The translations under genes and the position numbers were made by a program. Source: Duganella margarita (GTDB lineage Bacteria; Pseudomonadota; Gammaproteobacteria; Burkholderiales; Burkholderiaceae_D). Taken from it: a DNA stretch of 64,000 bases. The stretch lies in NCBI RefSeq assembly GCF_009857535.1, contig NZ_WWCS01000006.1:124001-188000 (forward strand), in the 5' to 3' direction. The notes under the pieces are model-generated. The model searched no databases. It had not been told where the DNA came from and was given only the letters and a program-made list of their open reading frames with translations. This document shows positions 43,765 to 51,542 of this stretch, in pieces (position 1 is the stretch's first letter; each line of letters opens with the position of its first letter).

Positions 43765-45152
43765 TGCTGGACCGCTTTCACCACCGCCGCCAGCAGCGCC
43801 TGCGGCTGATACAGCAGCCGATGCGGCGTCAGGCCAAGCCGCACCACCACCAGCTGCTGCGACGGCACGATGGCGATGCTCTGTCCATCATGCCCCTCCA
43901 TCCAGTACGTGTCCGCAGGCAGCTGGAAGCGCGTATCGGGATTCTGTCCCTCCGGTGTGGCGCCGGAAGGTCCATATCGCCACACCGACCCTTGGCCATA
44001 CGCGCCACCCGATGCCGGCGCCACCTGCTGCATCCCGCTGACAAAACCATCCGGCAAATAGCGCTTTCCCTGCCAGACGCCGTCCTGCAACAGGAACTGG
44101 CCGAACCGGGCCCAATCCTGCGTCGTCGCATACATGTAACTGGAGCCGACCAGGTTGCCGCGCGCATCGGCCTCGATTACCGCGCTGCTCATGCCCAGCG
44201 GCGCAAATAGACGGTCATGCGGCAGCGACAGCACCGCAGCCGACACCGCAGCCCTGGCATCGCCGCCGGCAGCCCGCTGCCAGATGCGCGACAACAGCAC
44301 CGTGCCGCCGCTTGAATAATTCCACTTGCTGCCCGGCGCCTGTTCCAGTGGCAGCGTCGCCGTGAATGCCGCCATATCCGGCTCCAGGTACAGCATGCGC
44401 GTCGCATCGGAGACGTCGCCATAGCCCTCATTCCAGCGCAAGCCGCTACTCATCGACATCAGCTGCGCCAGCGTGATCTGCGCGCGCTGGTCGCCTGCCG
44501 GCCAGAAGCCGCTCTGCTGCAAGGACAGCCTGCCATCCGCGATCTGCATCCCCGCCAGCACCGCGCTCACGGTCTTCGTCATCGACCACCCCAGCAACGG
44601 CGACGCCGCCGTAAAGCCAGCGCCATAACGCTGCGCCACCAACCGTCCACGATGAATCACCGCCATGCCGCGCATGCCCGGACCGGCCAGCGCATCCTGC
44701 GCCAGCAAAGCCTGTACCGCCGGATTGGTTTCTTCCATCGAACCAGTAGGCCACGGCACATTTGGCGAGGGCCCCCAGATCTTGATCGGGTTGAATTTGT
44801 ACTGCGCCGCCTGCGCCGCGTCACCGTCCGGCGCCGCCGCGCAGCCGGTACCGGGACGGAAAACCGCCAGACCGTCGCCGACAAAACCAAAGAACTGCGC
44901 GCGCACGGTCTGGCGCTGCTGGTCGACCTGCACCTTCAGATACTTCAGCACCGGATGGCCTGGCGCCTGCACGTCATCAGCCAGCACCGCCTGGCCGTCA
45001 CGCCCGGCGATGAAGACATTCGAGCAGACGATCTTGGCGCCGTAATTTGCGCCCACCCGCAGCAATTCGGGAGGCTTCACCGCCAGCGTCGCCACGCCGC
45101 CTGCCGCAATCAACACCACTGCCGCAGCAGCCAGTACGATTTTTGATGCCAT
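43761..45152 (-). CDS. serine hydrolase, class C beta-lactamase-like
   Basis: 463 residues with an N-terminal membrane anchor or signal (residues 5-24). The SxxK motif is S190-M-T-K193 and the Tyr motif is Y279-S-S, followed by the third-box-like HDGQS near residue 440, so it is a catalytically complete penicillin-binding-protein-type serine hydrolase. The best-known relatives hydrolyse small amides or esters (6-aminohexanoate-dimer hydrolase type) rather than beta-lactams. It overlaps the MaoC gene by 4 bases. It lies 99 bases downstream of the rhombosortase gene, and could be on the same transcript. Confidence 0.85.
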   Translation of the reverse strand: MASKIVLAAAAVVLIAAGGVATLAVKPPELLRVGANYGAKIVCSNVFIAGRDGQAVLADDVQAPGHPVLKYLKVQVDQQRQTVRAQFFGFVGDGLAVFRPGTGCAAAPDGDAAQAAQYKFNPIKIWGPSPNVPWPTGSMEETNPAVQALLAQDALAGPGMRGMAVIHRGRLVAQRYGAGFTAASPLLGWSMTKTVSAVLAGMQIADGRLSLQQSGFWPAGDQRAQITLAQLMSMSSGLRWNEGYGDVSDATRMLYLEPDMAAFTATLPLEQAPGSKWNYSSGGTVLLSRIWQRAAGGDARAAVSAAVLSLPHDRLFAPLGMSSAVIEADARGNLVGSSYMYATTQDWARFGQFLLQDGVWQGKRYLPDGFVSGMQQVAPASGGAYGQGSVWRYGPSGATPEGQNPDTRFQLPADTYWMEGHDGQSIAIVPSQQLVVVRLGLTPHRLLYQPQALLAAVVKAVQQ

Positions 45153-45251
45153 TACATGCTAACCCTGAATTGGACGCCCGTCGCGCGTGGTGGCGTAAGG
45201 TTTGAATACGTGTCGACTTGCGACGATTGTACCCAGATGGCGGCGCCAAGG

Positions 45252-45803
45252 CTACCTGGCTGGAATGGCGCTAGCCGTTTTGAAGGCGATTGCTGCGGCG
45301 ACCACGCCCAGCAAGTGGGCCTGCCAGGCGACGTGCACGCCGGCCGGCAGGTCGGACCATGCGGTTGAATAGCCGATGGCTTCCGCGCCGATCTTCACTG
45401 CCAGCACGGCGCCGAGCAGCGCCAATGCTGCGCGGGCGCGCTTGCCGGCGTGCGGCCACAAGGTGCATGCCGCCAGCACCACCAGCATCACGGCCATGCC
45501 GGAGGCGCCGCGATAATAGCTCAGATCCGGCGCCAGAAGCAGCAGGCCGCCGGAGATCAGTGGCGCCGTCAGCGCTATCGCAAGGCACAATCGCCGCCAA
45601 CCCAGCGCGGGCAAGGCCACTGCGCCTGCCGCTGCCGCTGTAGCAAGGTCGATCAATGCATGCTGTCTAGAGTAGTGGACCAGATGGCAGGTCCACAGCC
45701 GCCAGATTTCGCCCGCCAGAATGGCATGACGGTCGAACTCCAGCAGTTCAGGCACGGCGCCGGATCGCGTACGCCACGCCTGCCAGCAGGACGACCAGCG
45801 CAA
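45252..45803 (-). CDS. rrtA: rhombosortase-type intramembrane serine protease
   Basis: Rhomboid protease that cleaves the C-terminal signal of its target proteins. The visible product has five hydrophobic helices. FDRHAILAGEIWRLWTCHLVH is the sequence typical of rhombosortase, the catalytic serine is in YYRGASGM, and the catalytic histidine is in VAWQAHLLG. The start is uncertain: TTG 45803 lies inside the upstream gene; GTG 45755 gives VPELLEFDRH and overlaps it by 8 bases. In either case the first transmembrane helix of family members is short or absent. The target lipoprotein is the next gene upstream. The family call is good. Confidence 0.82.
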   Translation of the reverse strand: MRWSSCWQAWRTRSGAVPELLEFDRHAILAGEIWRLWTCHLVHYSRQHALIDLATAAAAGAVALPALGWRRLCLAIALTAPLISGGLLLLAPDLSYYRGASGMAVMLVVLAACTLWPHAGKRARAALALLGAVLAVKIGAEAIGYSTAWSDLPAGVHVAWQAHLLGVVAAAIAFKTASAIPAR

Positions 45804-46578
45804 GGCTGATCCAGCCCATGGCGCCGCCGCCTTTATAGCCGGCCTTGTTCTCGACCTGGTAGTTGGCGTTGTTCTTGATCCGCTCGCGGAAGCCGTCCAG
45901 CTCCGTTTGCAGCTGCGGGATCAGCTGGTCGACCGCGCGCTCATAACCCTCGCCTGCGGCCAGGCGCTGTTTTTCACTGAGGCCCGCCCACGTCGCGCCG
46001 CCTTTGACGCGGCTGGTGCCCGGTGCCCGGAACAGCAGCTTGTGGCTCTGGACGTCGAACACGGCGGCATCTACCATGGTCTGCACGTCATACTGGTCGC
46101 CGTGGATCACATAGGCGCCAATGATGGTCCAGTACAGCACCGACAGCGCGTTGGTGTCATTGAACTGCACCTGGTCGTAGGAGAGCAGGGTGACCACTTC
46201 CACGTCGAACATGCGCGCCACCTGTTCCAGGTTGGTGAAGCCGCCTTTGGCTTGCAGGTACTGGCTGGGGATGATTTCGATCTTGCCGATGTACTGATGC
46301 TTCGCGAACGAGTCGCGCACGCGCTCCAGCAATTTGATCTTGGCTGCTTCCGACAGGCCGTTGTTCCAGTTCGCGCCCGGTACGAAGGCAATGCCCACCT
46401 TGACCGGCGGTCGCAGTTTGACCACGCTCGGCGCCAGGGTCGGCGCTTCCTTCGCATTCGGATAGAGATAGTCGACCAGGCTGCCGGTCTGTTTGGCGCC
46501 GTCTGGCGCGCGCCAGCCGACGCAGCCACTCAGGCCGGCGGCGACCGCAATGATCAACAGGGCTTTAAGAAATCGCAT
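45748..46578 (-). CDS. rhombotarget lipoprotein with GlyGly-CTERM-like tail
   Basis: Lipoprotein of 276 residues with lipobox LSGC (C19). The periplasmic domain is mixed alpha/beta (VGIAFVPGANWNN, IEIIPSQYLQAKGGFTNL). The C-terminus has the tripartite sorting signal of a rhombosortase target: a Gly-rich motif (YKGGGAMG), a hydrophobic helix (WISLALVVLLAGVAYAI) and a final basic cluster (RRRA). It overlaps the CPBP gene upstream by 14 bases and the rhombosortase gene downstream. The lipid anchor at the N-terminus and the cleavable C-terminal anchor on one protein are a known combination of the 'rhombotarget lipoprotein' family. Function of the protein itself is unknown. Confidence 0.83.
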   Translation of the reverse strand: MRFLKALLIIAVAAGLSGCVGWRAPDGAKQTGSLVDYLYPNAKEAPTLAPSVVKLRPPVKVGIAFVPGANWNNGLSEAAKIKLLERVRDSFAKHQYIGKIEIIPSQYLQAKGGFTNLEQVARMFDVEVVTLLSYDQVQFNDTNALSVLYWTIIGAYVIHGDQYDVQTMVDAAVFDVQSHKLLFRAPGTSRVKGGATWAGLSEKQRLAAGEGYERAVDQLIPQLQTELDGFRERIKNNANYQVENKAGYKGGGAMGWISLALVVLLAGVAYAIRRRA

Positions 46579-47269
46579 GTGCTTCTCCGTTCGGTTGCTG
46601 GTTCAGGATCTTGTAGCAGCTGATGGCGCCCATCAGCGGGATGCCGACATGGACCACGATCAGCCACCACACACTACCGGTCAGCACATAGCCCACGCTG
46701 AACAAAATAGCGGAGACGATGCTGAGGGTGATCTGCTTGGGATTGCTGTAGCCATGGCCGGCGCCGTACGCGACGCCGGCGATCAGCACCGCGCCCCAGG
46801 TGCCGACCAGGGGCGTCAGCACCAGCGTGAGGAAGCCGCGATACAGCAGCTCCCAGCCGCCGCCGATGAATAGCGTAGTGAGCACGAACAGCTTCATTTC
46901 GCCCGGCGTGCGTGGCAGGGCGTCGCTGGCGCGAACTTGCTCATACATCTCGGCGACTTTTGCAGCTGGCATTTTGGCCTCGCGCGCCTTGCCGGCGTAG
47001 TGCAGCAGTGGCAGGCCGAGGATGGGAATCAGCAGGCACCAGAGAGCGGCGCCGGATGTCGGGACGCCCAGTCCAAGGTCGGATGCGGTATGGCCACTCC
47101 ACCAGCAGGCCGCCACCAGCGCGATCAGCGTCATGCCTATGCTGCGGATGGTGGCGAGATAGCGTTGCTCGCGCGACCGCTTGGGCTTATCGCTCTTACG
47201 GATGCTGCGCCACATCTGTTGGGAGGGGAGAATCAGGACCAGATAAAACGCCAGCGCAAGATCGATCAT
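46565..47269 (-). CDS. CPBP-family intramembrane protease homologue
   Basis: 234 residues from ATG 47269, with about seven transmembrane helices; the frame is open further upstream but without a better start. The CPBP (Abi/CAAX protease) motif 1 reads GGGWELLYRGFL, in which the first glutamate of the usual EExxFRG is a tryptophan. The motif 2 histidine (AYGAGHGYSN) and motif 3 histidine (VVHVGIPLMG) are present. It is the first gene of the CPBP-rhombotarget-rhombosortase operon. It may be a weakened protease or a membrane partner; the activity is uncertain. Confidence 0.82.
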   Translation of the reverse strand: MIDLALAFYLVLILPSQQMWRSIRKSDKPKRSREQRYLATIRSIGMTLIALVAACWWSGHTASDLGLGVPTSGAALWCLLIPILGLPLLHYAGKAREAKMPAAKVAEMYEQVRASDALPRTPGEMKLFVLTTLFIGGGWELLYRGFLTLVLTPLVGTWGAVLIAGVAYGAGHGYSNPKQITLSIVSAILFSVGYVLTGSVWWLIVVHVGIPLMGAISCYKILNQQPNGEAHAIS

Positions 47270-47355
47270 AGGTGGGCCACCTTGAGTAAAGGACAACGGC
47301 CGATTATACGTTACGAAATATGCAATCTGAAAGCGCAGGCATACAGGTACCAGTG

Positions 47356-47386
47356 GGTGCTGCACGCAGTACCGCCGTGCAGCACC
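47356..47386. repeat. 11-base inverted repeat after the TonB receptor gene
   Basis: GGTGCTGCACG (47356-47366) and CGTGCAGCACC (47376-47386) are perfect inverted copies around a 9-base loop. It lies 8 bases beyond the stop of the receptor gene on the minus strand. No T-run follows, so it may be a factor-dependent terminator or an mRNA-stabilising hairpin. Confidence 0.6.
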
Positions 47387-47393
47387 GCCGGCT

Positions 47394-49538
47394 TTAGAAG
47401 CTGGTCGACAAACCAGCGTAGATGGAGCGGCGTTCGCCGTACTGCGGCGCACCGACGCCGACGCCCGAGCCGTCACGCAGCAGGTAGACTTTGTCGAAGG
47501 CGTTGATCAGCGCCAGACGGCCTTCCACGGTGCCGACCGGCGTCGCTTTCCAGGTGTGGGTCAGCGCCAGGTTGACAGTGGCGTAGTGCGGCAGGTGGCC
47601 GGAGTTTGGCGCGCCGTTGTCAGGCGTCAGACGCAGGCCGCTGCCGTACAGGAAATCGCCGCTGACTTGCGAATCGCCGAAGTGGTAGTGGGCGCCGCCC
47701 GATACCGTCACCGTCTGGTCGTGGTCCACGTGGATGTAGTGGTTGGCGATGTAGGCCAGTTCGTCCGGGCCAAACAGCGACTGGCCGGAAGTGATGTTGG
47801 TGCCTTCCGCCTTCTGCGTGGTCACGTTGAGGAAAGTGCCCCAGTTTTTCTCGCTGTAGACGCTCGACAGTTCCAGCCCTTTAGCGTAGCCGCGGTCGTA
47901 GTTGAACGGCGACAGGATCAGCGCCTGGCCGAACTGGCCCTCATCCAGCATGTTGCGGATTTTCTTGTAGTAGGCGTCCGCCGTCACGGTCAGCTGTGGC
48001 GTCAGCTGGTGGCTGATGCCGATGTCGTAGTAGTTGGTGCGCTCGGATTTGACGTTGTCCGACACGCCCACTTCCGGCGCATTCGAGGTGCCGGCGTATT
48101 TGTCGATACTGGACTGCGCCGCCAGTTCCTGCGGCGGCGGCGTGAAGTAGCGCGAGTAGCCGGCATGCAGCGCCGTGCCTTTGGCCAGCTGATAGGCCAC
48201 GTTGATGCGCGGGCTCCATTGCTGCTCGTTGACGAAGGCGTCCACTTTATCGAAGCGCACGCCGTAGTTGACGGTCAGCGGCGCAGTGATGTGCCATTCG
48301 TCCTGCAGGTAGATGCTGGACAGCTTGCCGGTCTTGCTGCTGTTGTCGATGATGGTGCGCGGATCGGTGCTGGCCTGGGTGCCGTCGTCGTTCAGGTCAA
48401 ATACGCCCACGCTGTTGTCGCTGTGCGTGGTCTGGCGGGTGTAGGCCAGGCCGGTGCGGATGGTGTGCTGGTCATTAAGCTTGTAGCTGGCGTCGAATTG
48501 CAGGCCGTTGGCGGTGTTCGAGCGCAGCGTGTTGGACGCCACGCCGTTGTAGGCCAGGTCGCCGATCGGATCGGGCGTGTAGTGCAGTTCCGAATATTGA
48601 TGGAAGGCCGAGACCTGGTAATTCAGGTCGCCCAGGCTTTTTTGCAGCGACAGCACCAGGAATCGGTTTTTCTCGCGCTGGTTTTCGTCCAGTTGCGACG
48701 AGTCGGGCGCGGTGGCGCCGGTGACGGCGAATGCCGGTTCCTGGTTCGGATTGTTGGGAATCTGGAAGCGGCCGTTGTAGGTGCCGAACATCAGGCCCAG
48801 GCGGGTGTTATCGTCCAGGAAATAGGACAGTACGCCGAAGGATTTGGTCTGGTTGGTCTTGTCGTGCAGCGCGCTGGTGGCCGGCAGCGGATTCTCGATC
48901 CCCAGCTTGCTGGTCAGGTAGCTGCCGGACAGGTAGTAGTTAAAGGCGCCCTGGGTGCCGAAGAATTCCGCGCTCGGCTGGATCTGATCGTGGCTGCCGA
49001 CCAGCACACCCACGCGGCCACCCGATTGCGGCAGGCCTTCCTTGGTCTGGATGTCGACGATGCCGGCGGTGCGCAGGCCGAATTGGGCCGGCAGCGCGCC
49101 GGTGATGAAATCGGTCGATTCGACGAAGCGGGTGTCGATCGACTGGCCGAAGCCGCTGATCGATTCCGGCAGCTGCACGCCGTTGACGCGGTACTGCACG
49201 TTGGCGTGGTCGTCGCGCACGTGGATCGAACCGGAGCCCTTGGAGTCCTGGCTCACGCCGGGAAGGCGCAGCAGCACTTCGTTGAACGGCGTGTTGTCGC
49301 CCTGGCCCAGCTGGTCGACCATATGCTTGTCGATGCTGTAGATGGTGGTGCCGACATTCGGCGACAGGTCGATGCGCGCGCTCTTCAGGTGCGCGGCGGT
49401 GACTTCCACTTGCTGCATCGGCGCCTCGTCCGGCGCGCCGGTCGTGGCGCTGGCGGCGTCCTCCGCATAAGCATGGTTGGCATAGAAAGCGGCGGCGATC
49501 AGCAGGGGCAGAATACGGAGTTGTGGCTTGTGTTGCAT
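47394..49538 (-). CDS. TonB-dependent receptor, second in the window
   Basis: Outer-membrane receptor of 714 residues with signal peptide (1-25, ending AYA), TonB-box/plug region (QQVEVTAAHLKSAR, LLRLPGVSQDSKG) and a beta-barrel ending GLSTSF. The plug starts with a run of acidic residues. Its gene follows a small His/Cys exported protein on the same strand with an 80-base gap. That arrangement is common for metal or metal-chelate receptors. Cobalt, zinc or copper uptake is possible, but the sequence does not identify the ligand. The end is followed by the inverted repeat at 47356. Confidence 0.92.
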   Translation of the reverse strand: MQHKPQLRILPLLIAAAFYANHAYAEDAASATTGAPDEAPMQQVEVTAAHLKSARIDLSPNVGTTIYSIDKHMVDQLGQGDNTPFNEVLLRLPGVSQDSKGSGSIHVRDDHANVQYRVNGVQLPESISGFGQSIDTRFVESTDFITGALPAQFGLRTAGIVDIQTKEGLPQSGGRVGVLVGSHDQIQPSAEFFGTQGAFNYYLSGSYLTSKLGIENPLPATSALHDKTNQTKSFGVLSYFLDDNTRLGLMFGTYNGRFQIPNNPNQEPAFAVTGATAPDSSQLDENQREKNRFLVLSLQKSLGDLNYQVSAFHQYSELHYTPDPIGDLAYNGVASNTLRSNTANGLQFDASYKLNDQHTIRTGLAYTRQTTHSDNSVGVFDLNDDGTQASTDPRTIIDNSSKTGKLSSIYLQDEWHITAPLTVNYGVRFDKVDAFVNEQQWSPRINVAYQLAKGTALHAGYSRYFTPPPQELAAQSSIDKYAGTSNAPEVGVSDNVKSERTNYYDIGISHQLTPQLTVTADAYYKKIRNMLDEGQFGQALILSPFNYDRGYAKGLELSSVYSEKNWGTFLNVTTQKAEGTNITSGQSLFGPDELAYIANHYIHVDHDQTVTVSGGAHYHFGDSQVSGDFLYGSGLRLTPDNGAPNSGHLPHYATVNLALTHTWKATPVGTVEGRLALINAFDKVYLLRDGSGVGVGAPQYGERRSIYAGLSTSF

Positions 49539-49617
49539 GTTAAATCCTTGAATATACAGACGTGGCGATGCACTGGTCCCCTCGCGCAGGAGTGGGCGGC
49601 AATGCAGCGATTAAAAT

Positions 49618-49956
49618 TCAGATGGAGAAAACAGCAACGCCGGGCGGCGCGTGAGACGGGGGCGTGAGGTAGCTGGTTTGCGCGGCGCGCACCACAGTGC
49701 GTGGCGCCAGCACCGGCAGACTGCTGCTTTGCAGTGCGACCGGGTCCACCAGCAAGGTGGCCGGCGGCACGCCGCCGGCAGGCAGATGCACCACCGCGCA
49801 GGCCGCGCAATCCGGTTCATGATCGGTGTAGGCGTGGGTATGCGAACTCGCGCCGATCAGCTGCAACGCCAGGAACATCAGCACGAAGAACATCATGACG
49901 CGTTGATAACGCGTCTGGCGATGTGGAGTGCTCATGGTGATGGTTGGGGCATGCAT
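49618..49956 (-). CDS. DUF2946-like small His/Cys exported protein
   Basis: 112 residues with an N-terminal hydrophobic segment (MMFFVLMFLALQLIGASS), after which comes HTHAYTDHEPDCAACAVVH, a cluster of four His and two Cys that looks metal-binding. The rest is Pro/Val-rich. This layout is that of DUF2946-type proteins found next to metal-related TonB receptors. Two starts are possible: ATG 49956, which lies within a palindrome, and ATG 49935 (MSTPHRQTRY). If the latter is right the palindrome is in the 5' leader. Export and metal binding are inferred. Confidence 0.72.
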   Translation of the reverse strand: MHAPTITMSTPHRQTRYQRVMMFFVLMFLALQLIGASSHTHAYTDHEPDCAACAVVHLPAGGVPPATLLVDPVALQSSSLPVLAPRTVVRAAQTSYLTPPSHAPPGVAVFSI

Positions 49957-49976
49957 CCCCTGATTTTACAGGGGAT
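49955..49976. promoter_or_regulatory. palindrome at the start of the DUF2946-like/TonB receptor operon
   Basis: ATCCCCTG and CAGGGGAT are perfect 8-base inverted copies around a 6-base spacer (ATTTTA). It lies at the start of the DUF2946-like gene, overlapping ATG 49956. The size and AT-rich centre are like a repressor operator; it could also be an RNA hairpin that limits initiation. No regulator can be named. Confidence 0.5.
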
Positions 49977-50003
49977 CTACCATGTTAGACAACGGTTTCC
50001 GCG

Positions 50004-50702
50004 TTAGTGCGCCTGCGAGGTGGCCGAATCGCCCACTAGGCCGCGCCGCGTGGCCAGCACCACGGCGTGGGTGCGTGCCGTTGCGCCAAGCTTGTCAAAC
50101 AGACCTTTGACGTGGGTTTTGACGGTGCCGACGCCGATGCCCAGCTCACGCGCGATCGACTTGTTGCACTGGCCCTGGGCCAGCAGTTGCAGCACATCGG
50201 TCTCGCGGCTGGTCAGGCCGATGCGGGTAAAGCTGTCGGCCACGCAGCGGCTCAGGTCCGCGCTCAGGTAGCGCATGCCGCGGCTCAGCGTGCGCACGGC
50301 GGTCAGCAGCTGCTCCGCATCCGAGTTTTGCAGCAGGTAGCCGTGCACGCCCGCCATCATCGCGGTGCGCACTTCCCACTCGCGTTCCAGCTGGGTGACG
50401 ATCAGCACGCGCGGCTGGCTGTCGCCGTGGTGTGCATTGGCGGCGCGGCGCATGTGTTCCAGGCCGTTGCGGTGATCGAGGACGATCACGTCGGCGCCGG
50501 CGAGGCTGGCCGCCTCGCTGCTGGCAACAACGCTGATCTGCATGTCGCTGTTAGCGCCCAGCAGGGCGGCCAGGCCGGCGCTGACGATCGGGTCCGCATG
50601 TGCGATCAGCACATGGACCTTCTCGCCTTGCTGGACGATGCCGTTGGTGTTACCGGTGCCGCCGACGGCGGACTGTGGCCAGGATCGGGTATCCACTCGC
50701 AT
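50004..50702 (-). CDS. LuxR-type regulator with a degenerate receiver domain
   Basis: 232 residues: a receiver-like N-terminal domain (residues 25-150) and a LuxR helix-turn-helix (LTSRETDVLQLLAQGQCNKSIAREL, near 165-225). The phosphoacceptor aspartate remains (VIVLDHRNG), but the acidic pair that normally reads VDDHP is AHADP (Asp to His and Asp to Ala). The conserved Lys in LLKS/LLKD is Gln (GYLLQNSD). Magnesium binding and phosphotransfer should therefore be impaired, and the protein may be controlled in another way. It is divergent from the conventional regulator at 50887. Confidence 0.87.
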   Translation of the reverse strand: MRVDTRSWPQSAVGGTGNTNGIVQQGEKVHVLIAHADPIVSAGLAALLGANSDMQISVVASSEAASLAGADVIVLDHRNGLEHMRRAANAHHGDSQPRVLIVTQLEREWEVRTAMMAGVHGYLLQNSDAEQLLTAVRTLSRGMRYLSADLSRCVADSFTRIGLTSRETDVLQLLAQGQCNKSIARELGIGVGTVKTHVKGLFDKLGATARTHAVVLATRRGLVGDSATSQAH

Positions 50703-50886
50703 GTCACTCTCCTAAATTGAAAAACTGGTGAGTAGAAGATTAAGCTTTTCCAGCGGTTTTGCCACGCCCCGATCCGGGAGGATCCCTATCCCTAGATAGA
50801 GGTATAGTCAGACCCTTGCGCTTTGTGGCATTCTTACGCTAATTGCCGGAATTTTATTCACGAAGTACGAGAAGTACGAGACGCCT

Positions 50887-51534
50887 ATGACTGCCCCGCC
50901 TATCACGATCCTGAGCGTGGACGACCATCCGATGTTCCGCGAAGGCATAGCCAGCGTGATCGCCGACGAGGAAGACATGCAGCTGGTGGAAGAAGCCACC
51001 AATGGCGTGCAGGCCGTGGAAGCCTACCGCCGCCTGCAGCCGGACGTCACGCTGATGGACATCCAGATGCCGGACATGAACGGCATCGACGCCACCATCG
51101 CCATCCGCAAGGAATTTCCCAACGCCCGCATCGTGGTGCTGACCACCTATGAAGGCGACGTGCTGGCGCAGCGCGCGATCGCCGCCGGCGCCGCCGGCTA
51201 TCTGCTCAAGAGCATGCTGCGCAAGGAGCTGCTGGCCACCATCCGCACCGTGCACCAGGGCCGTCGCAGCATTCCGGCAGCGGTGGCCAGCGGTATCGCC
51301 GAACATTGGCACGAAGGCGCGTTGAGCAAGCGCGAAACCGAAGTGCTGCAACTGGTGGCGGGGGGCCAGAGCAACAAGCGCATCGGCATGCACCTGGCGA
51401 TTTCGGAGGAAACCGTCAAGGTGCACATGAAGAGCATTCTGGCCAAGCTGAATGCCAGCGACCGCACCCATGCGGTCACGCTGGCCATCGAACGCGGCAT
51501 CCTCGACCTGCATTCCTGCGGCGTGGTGCAGTAA
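50887..51534 (+). CDS. NarL/FixJ-family response regulator
   Basis: DNA-binding response regulator of 215 residues. The receiver (residues 6-120) has a complete site: VDDHP (D12, D13), phosphoacceptor D58 (LMDIQMPD), Thr in VLTTYEGD and Lys in YLLKSM. The C-terminal LuxR domain has LSKRETEVLQLVAGGQSNKRIG and the following ISEETVKVHMKSIL. It is convergent with the Y_Y_Y histidine kinase at 51543, with a gap of 8 bases, and is its likely partner. A CTATC-CCTA-GATAG palindrome at 50786 lies about 100 bases upstream and may be an operator. Confidence 0.92.
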   Translation: MTAPPITILSVDDHPMFREGIASVIADEEDMQLVEEATNGVQAVEAYRRLQPDVTLMDIQMPDMNGIDATIAIRKEFPNARIVVLTTYEGDVLAQRAIAAGAAGYLLKSMLRKELLATIRTVHQGRRSIPAAVASGIAEHWHEGALSKRETEVLQLVAGGQSNKRIGMHLAISEETVKVHMKSILAKLNASDRTHAVTLAIERGILDLHSCGVVQ

Positions 51535-51542
51535 TCAGCTCA

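Noticed and set aside
47556..49667. 703-residue open frame on the plus strand
   Set aside because: Antisense to the TonB receptor; no motif or signal peptide.
50786..50808. promoter made of CTATC-CCTA-GATAG and TATAGT
   Set aside because: The -35 element is not clear, so I mention it only as a possible operator with the 50887 gene.
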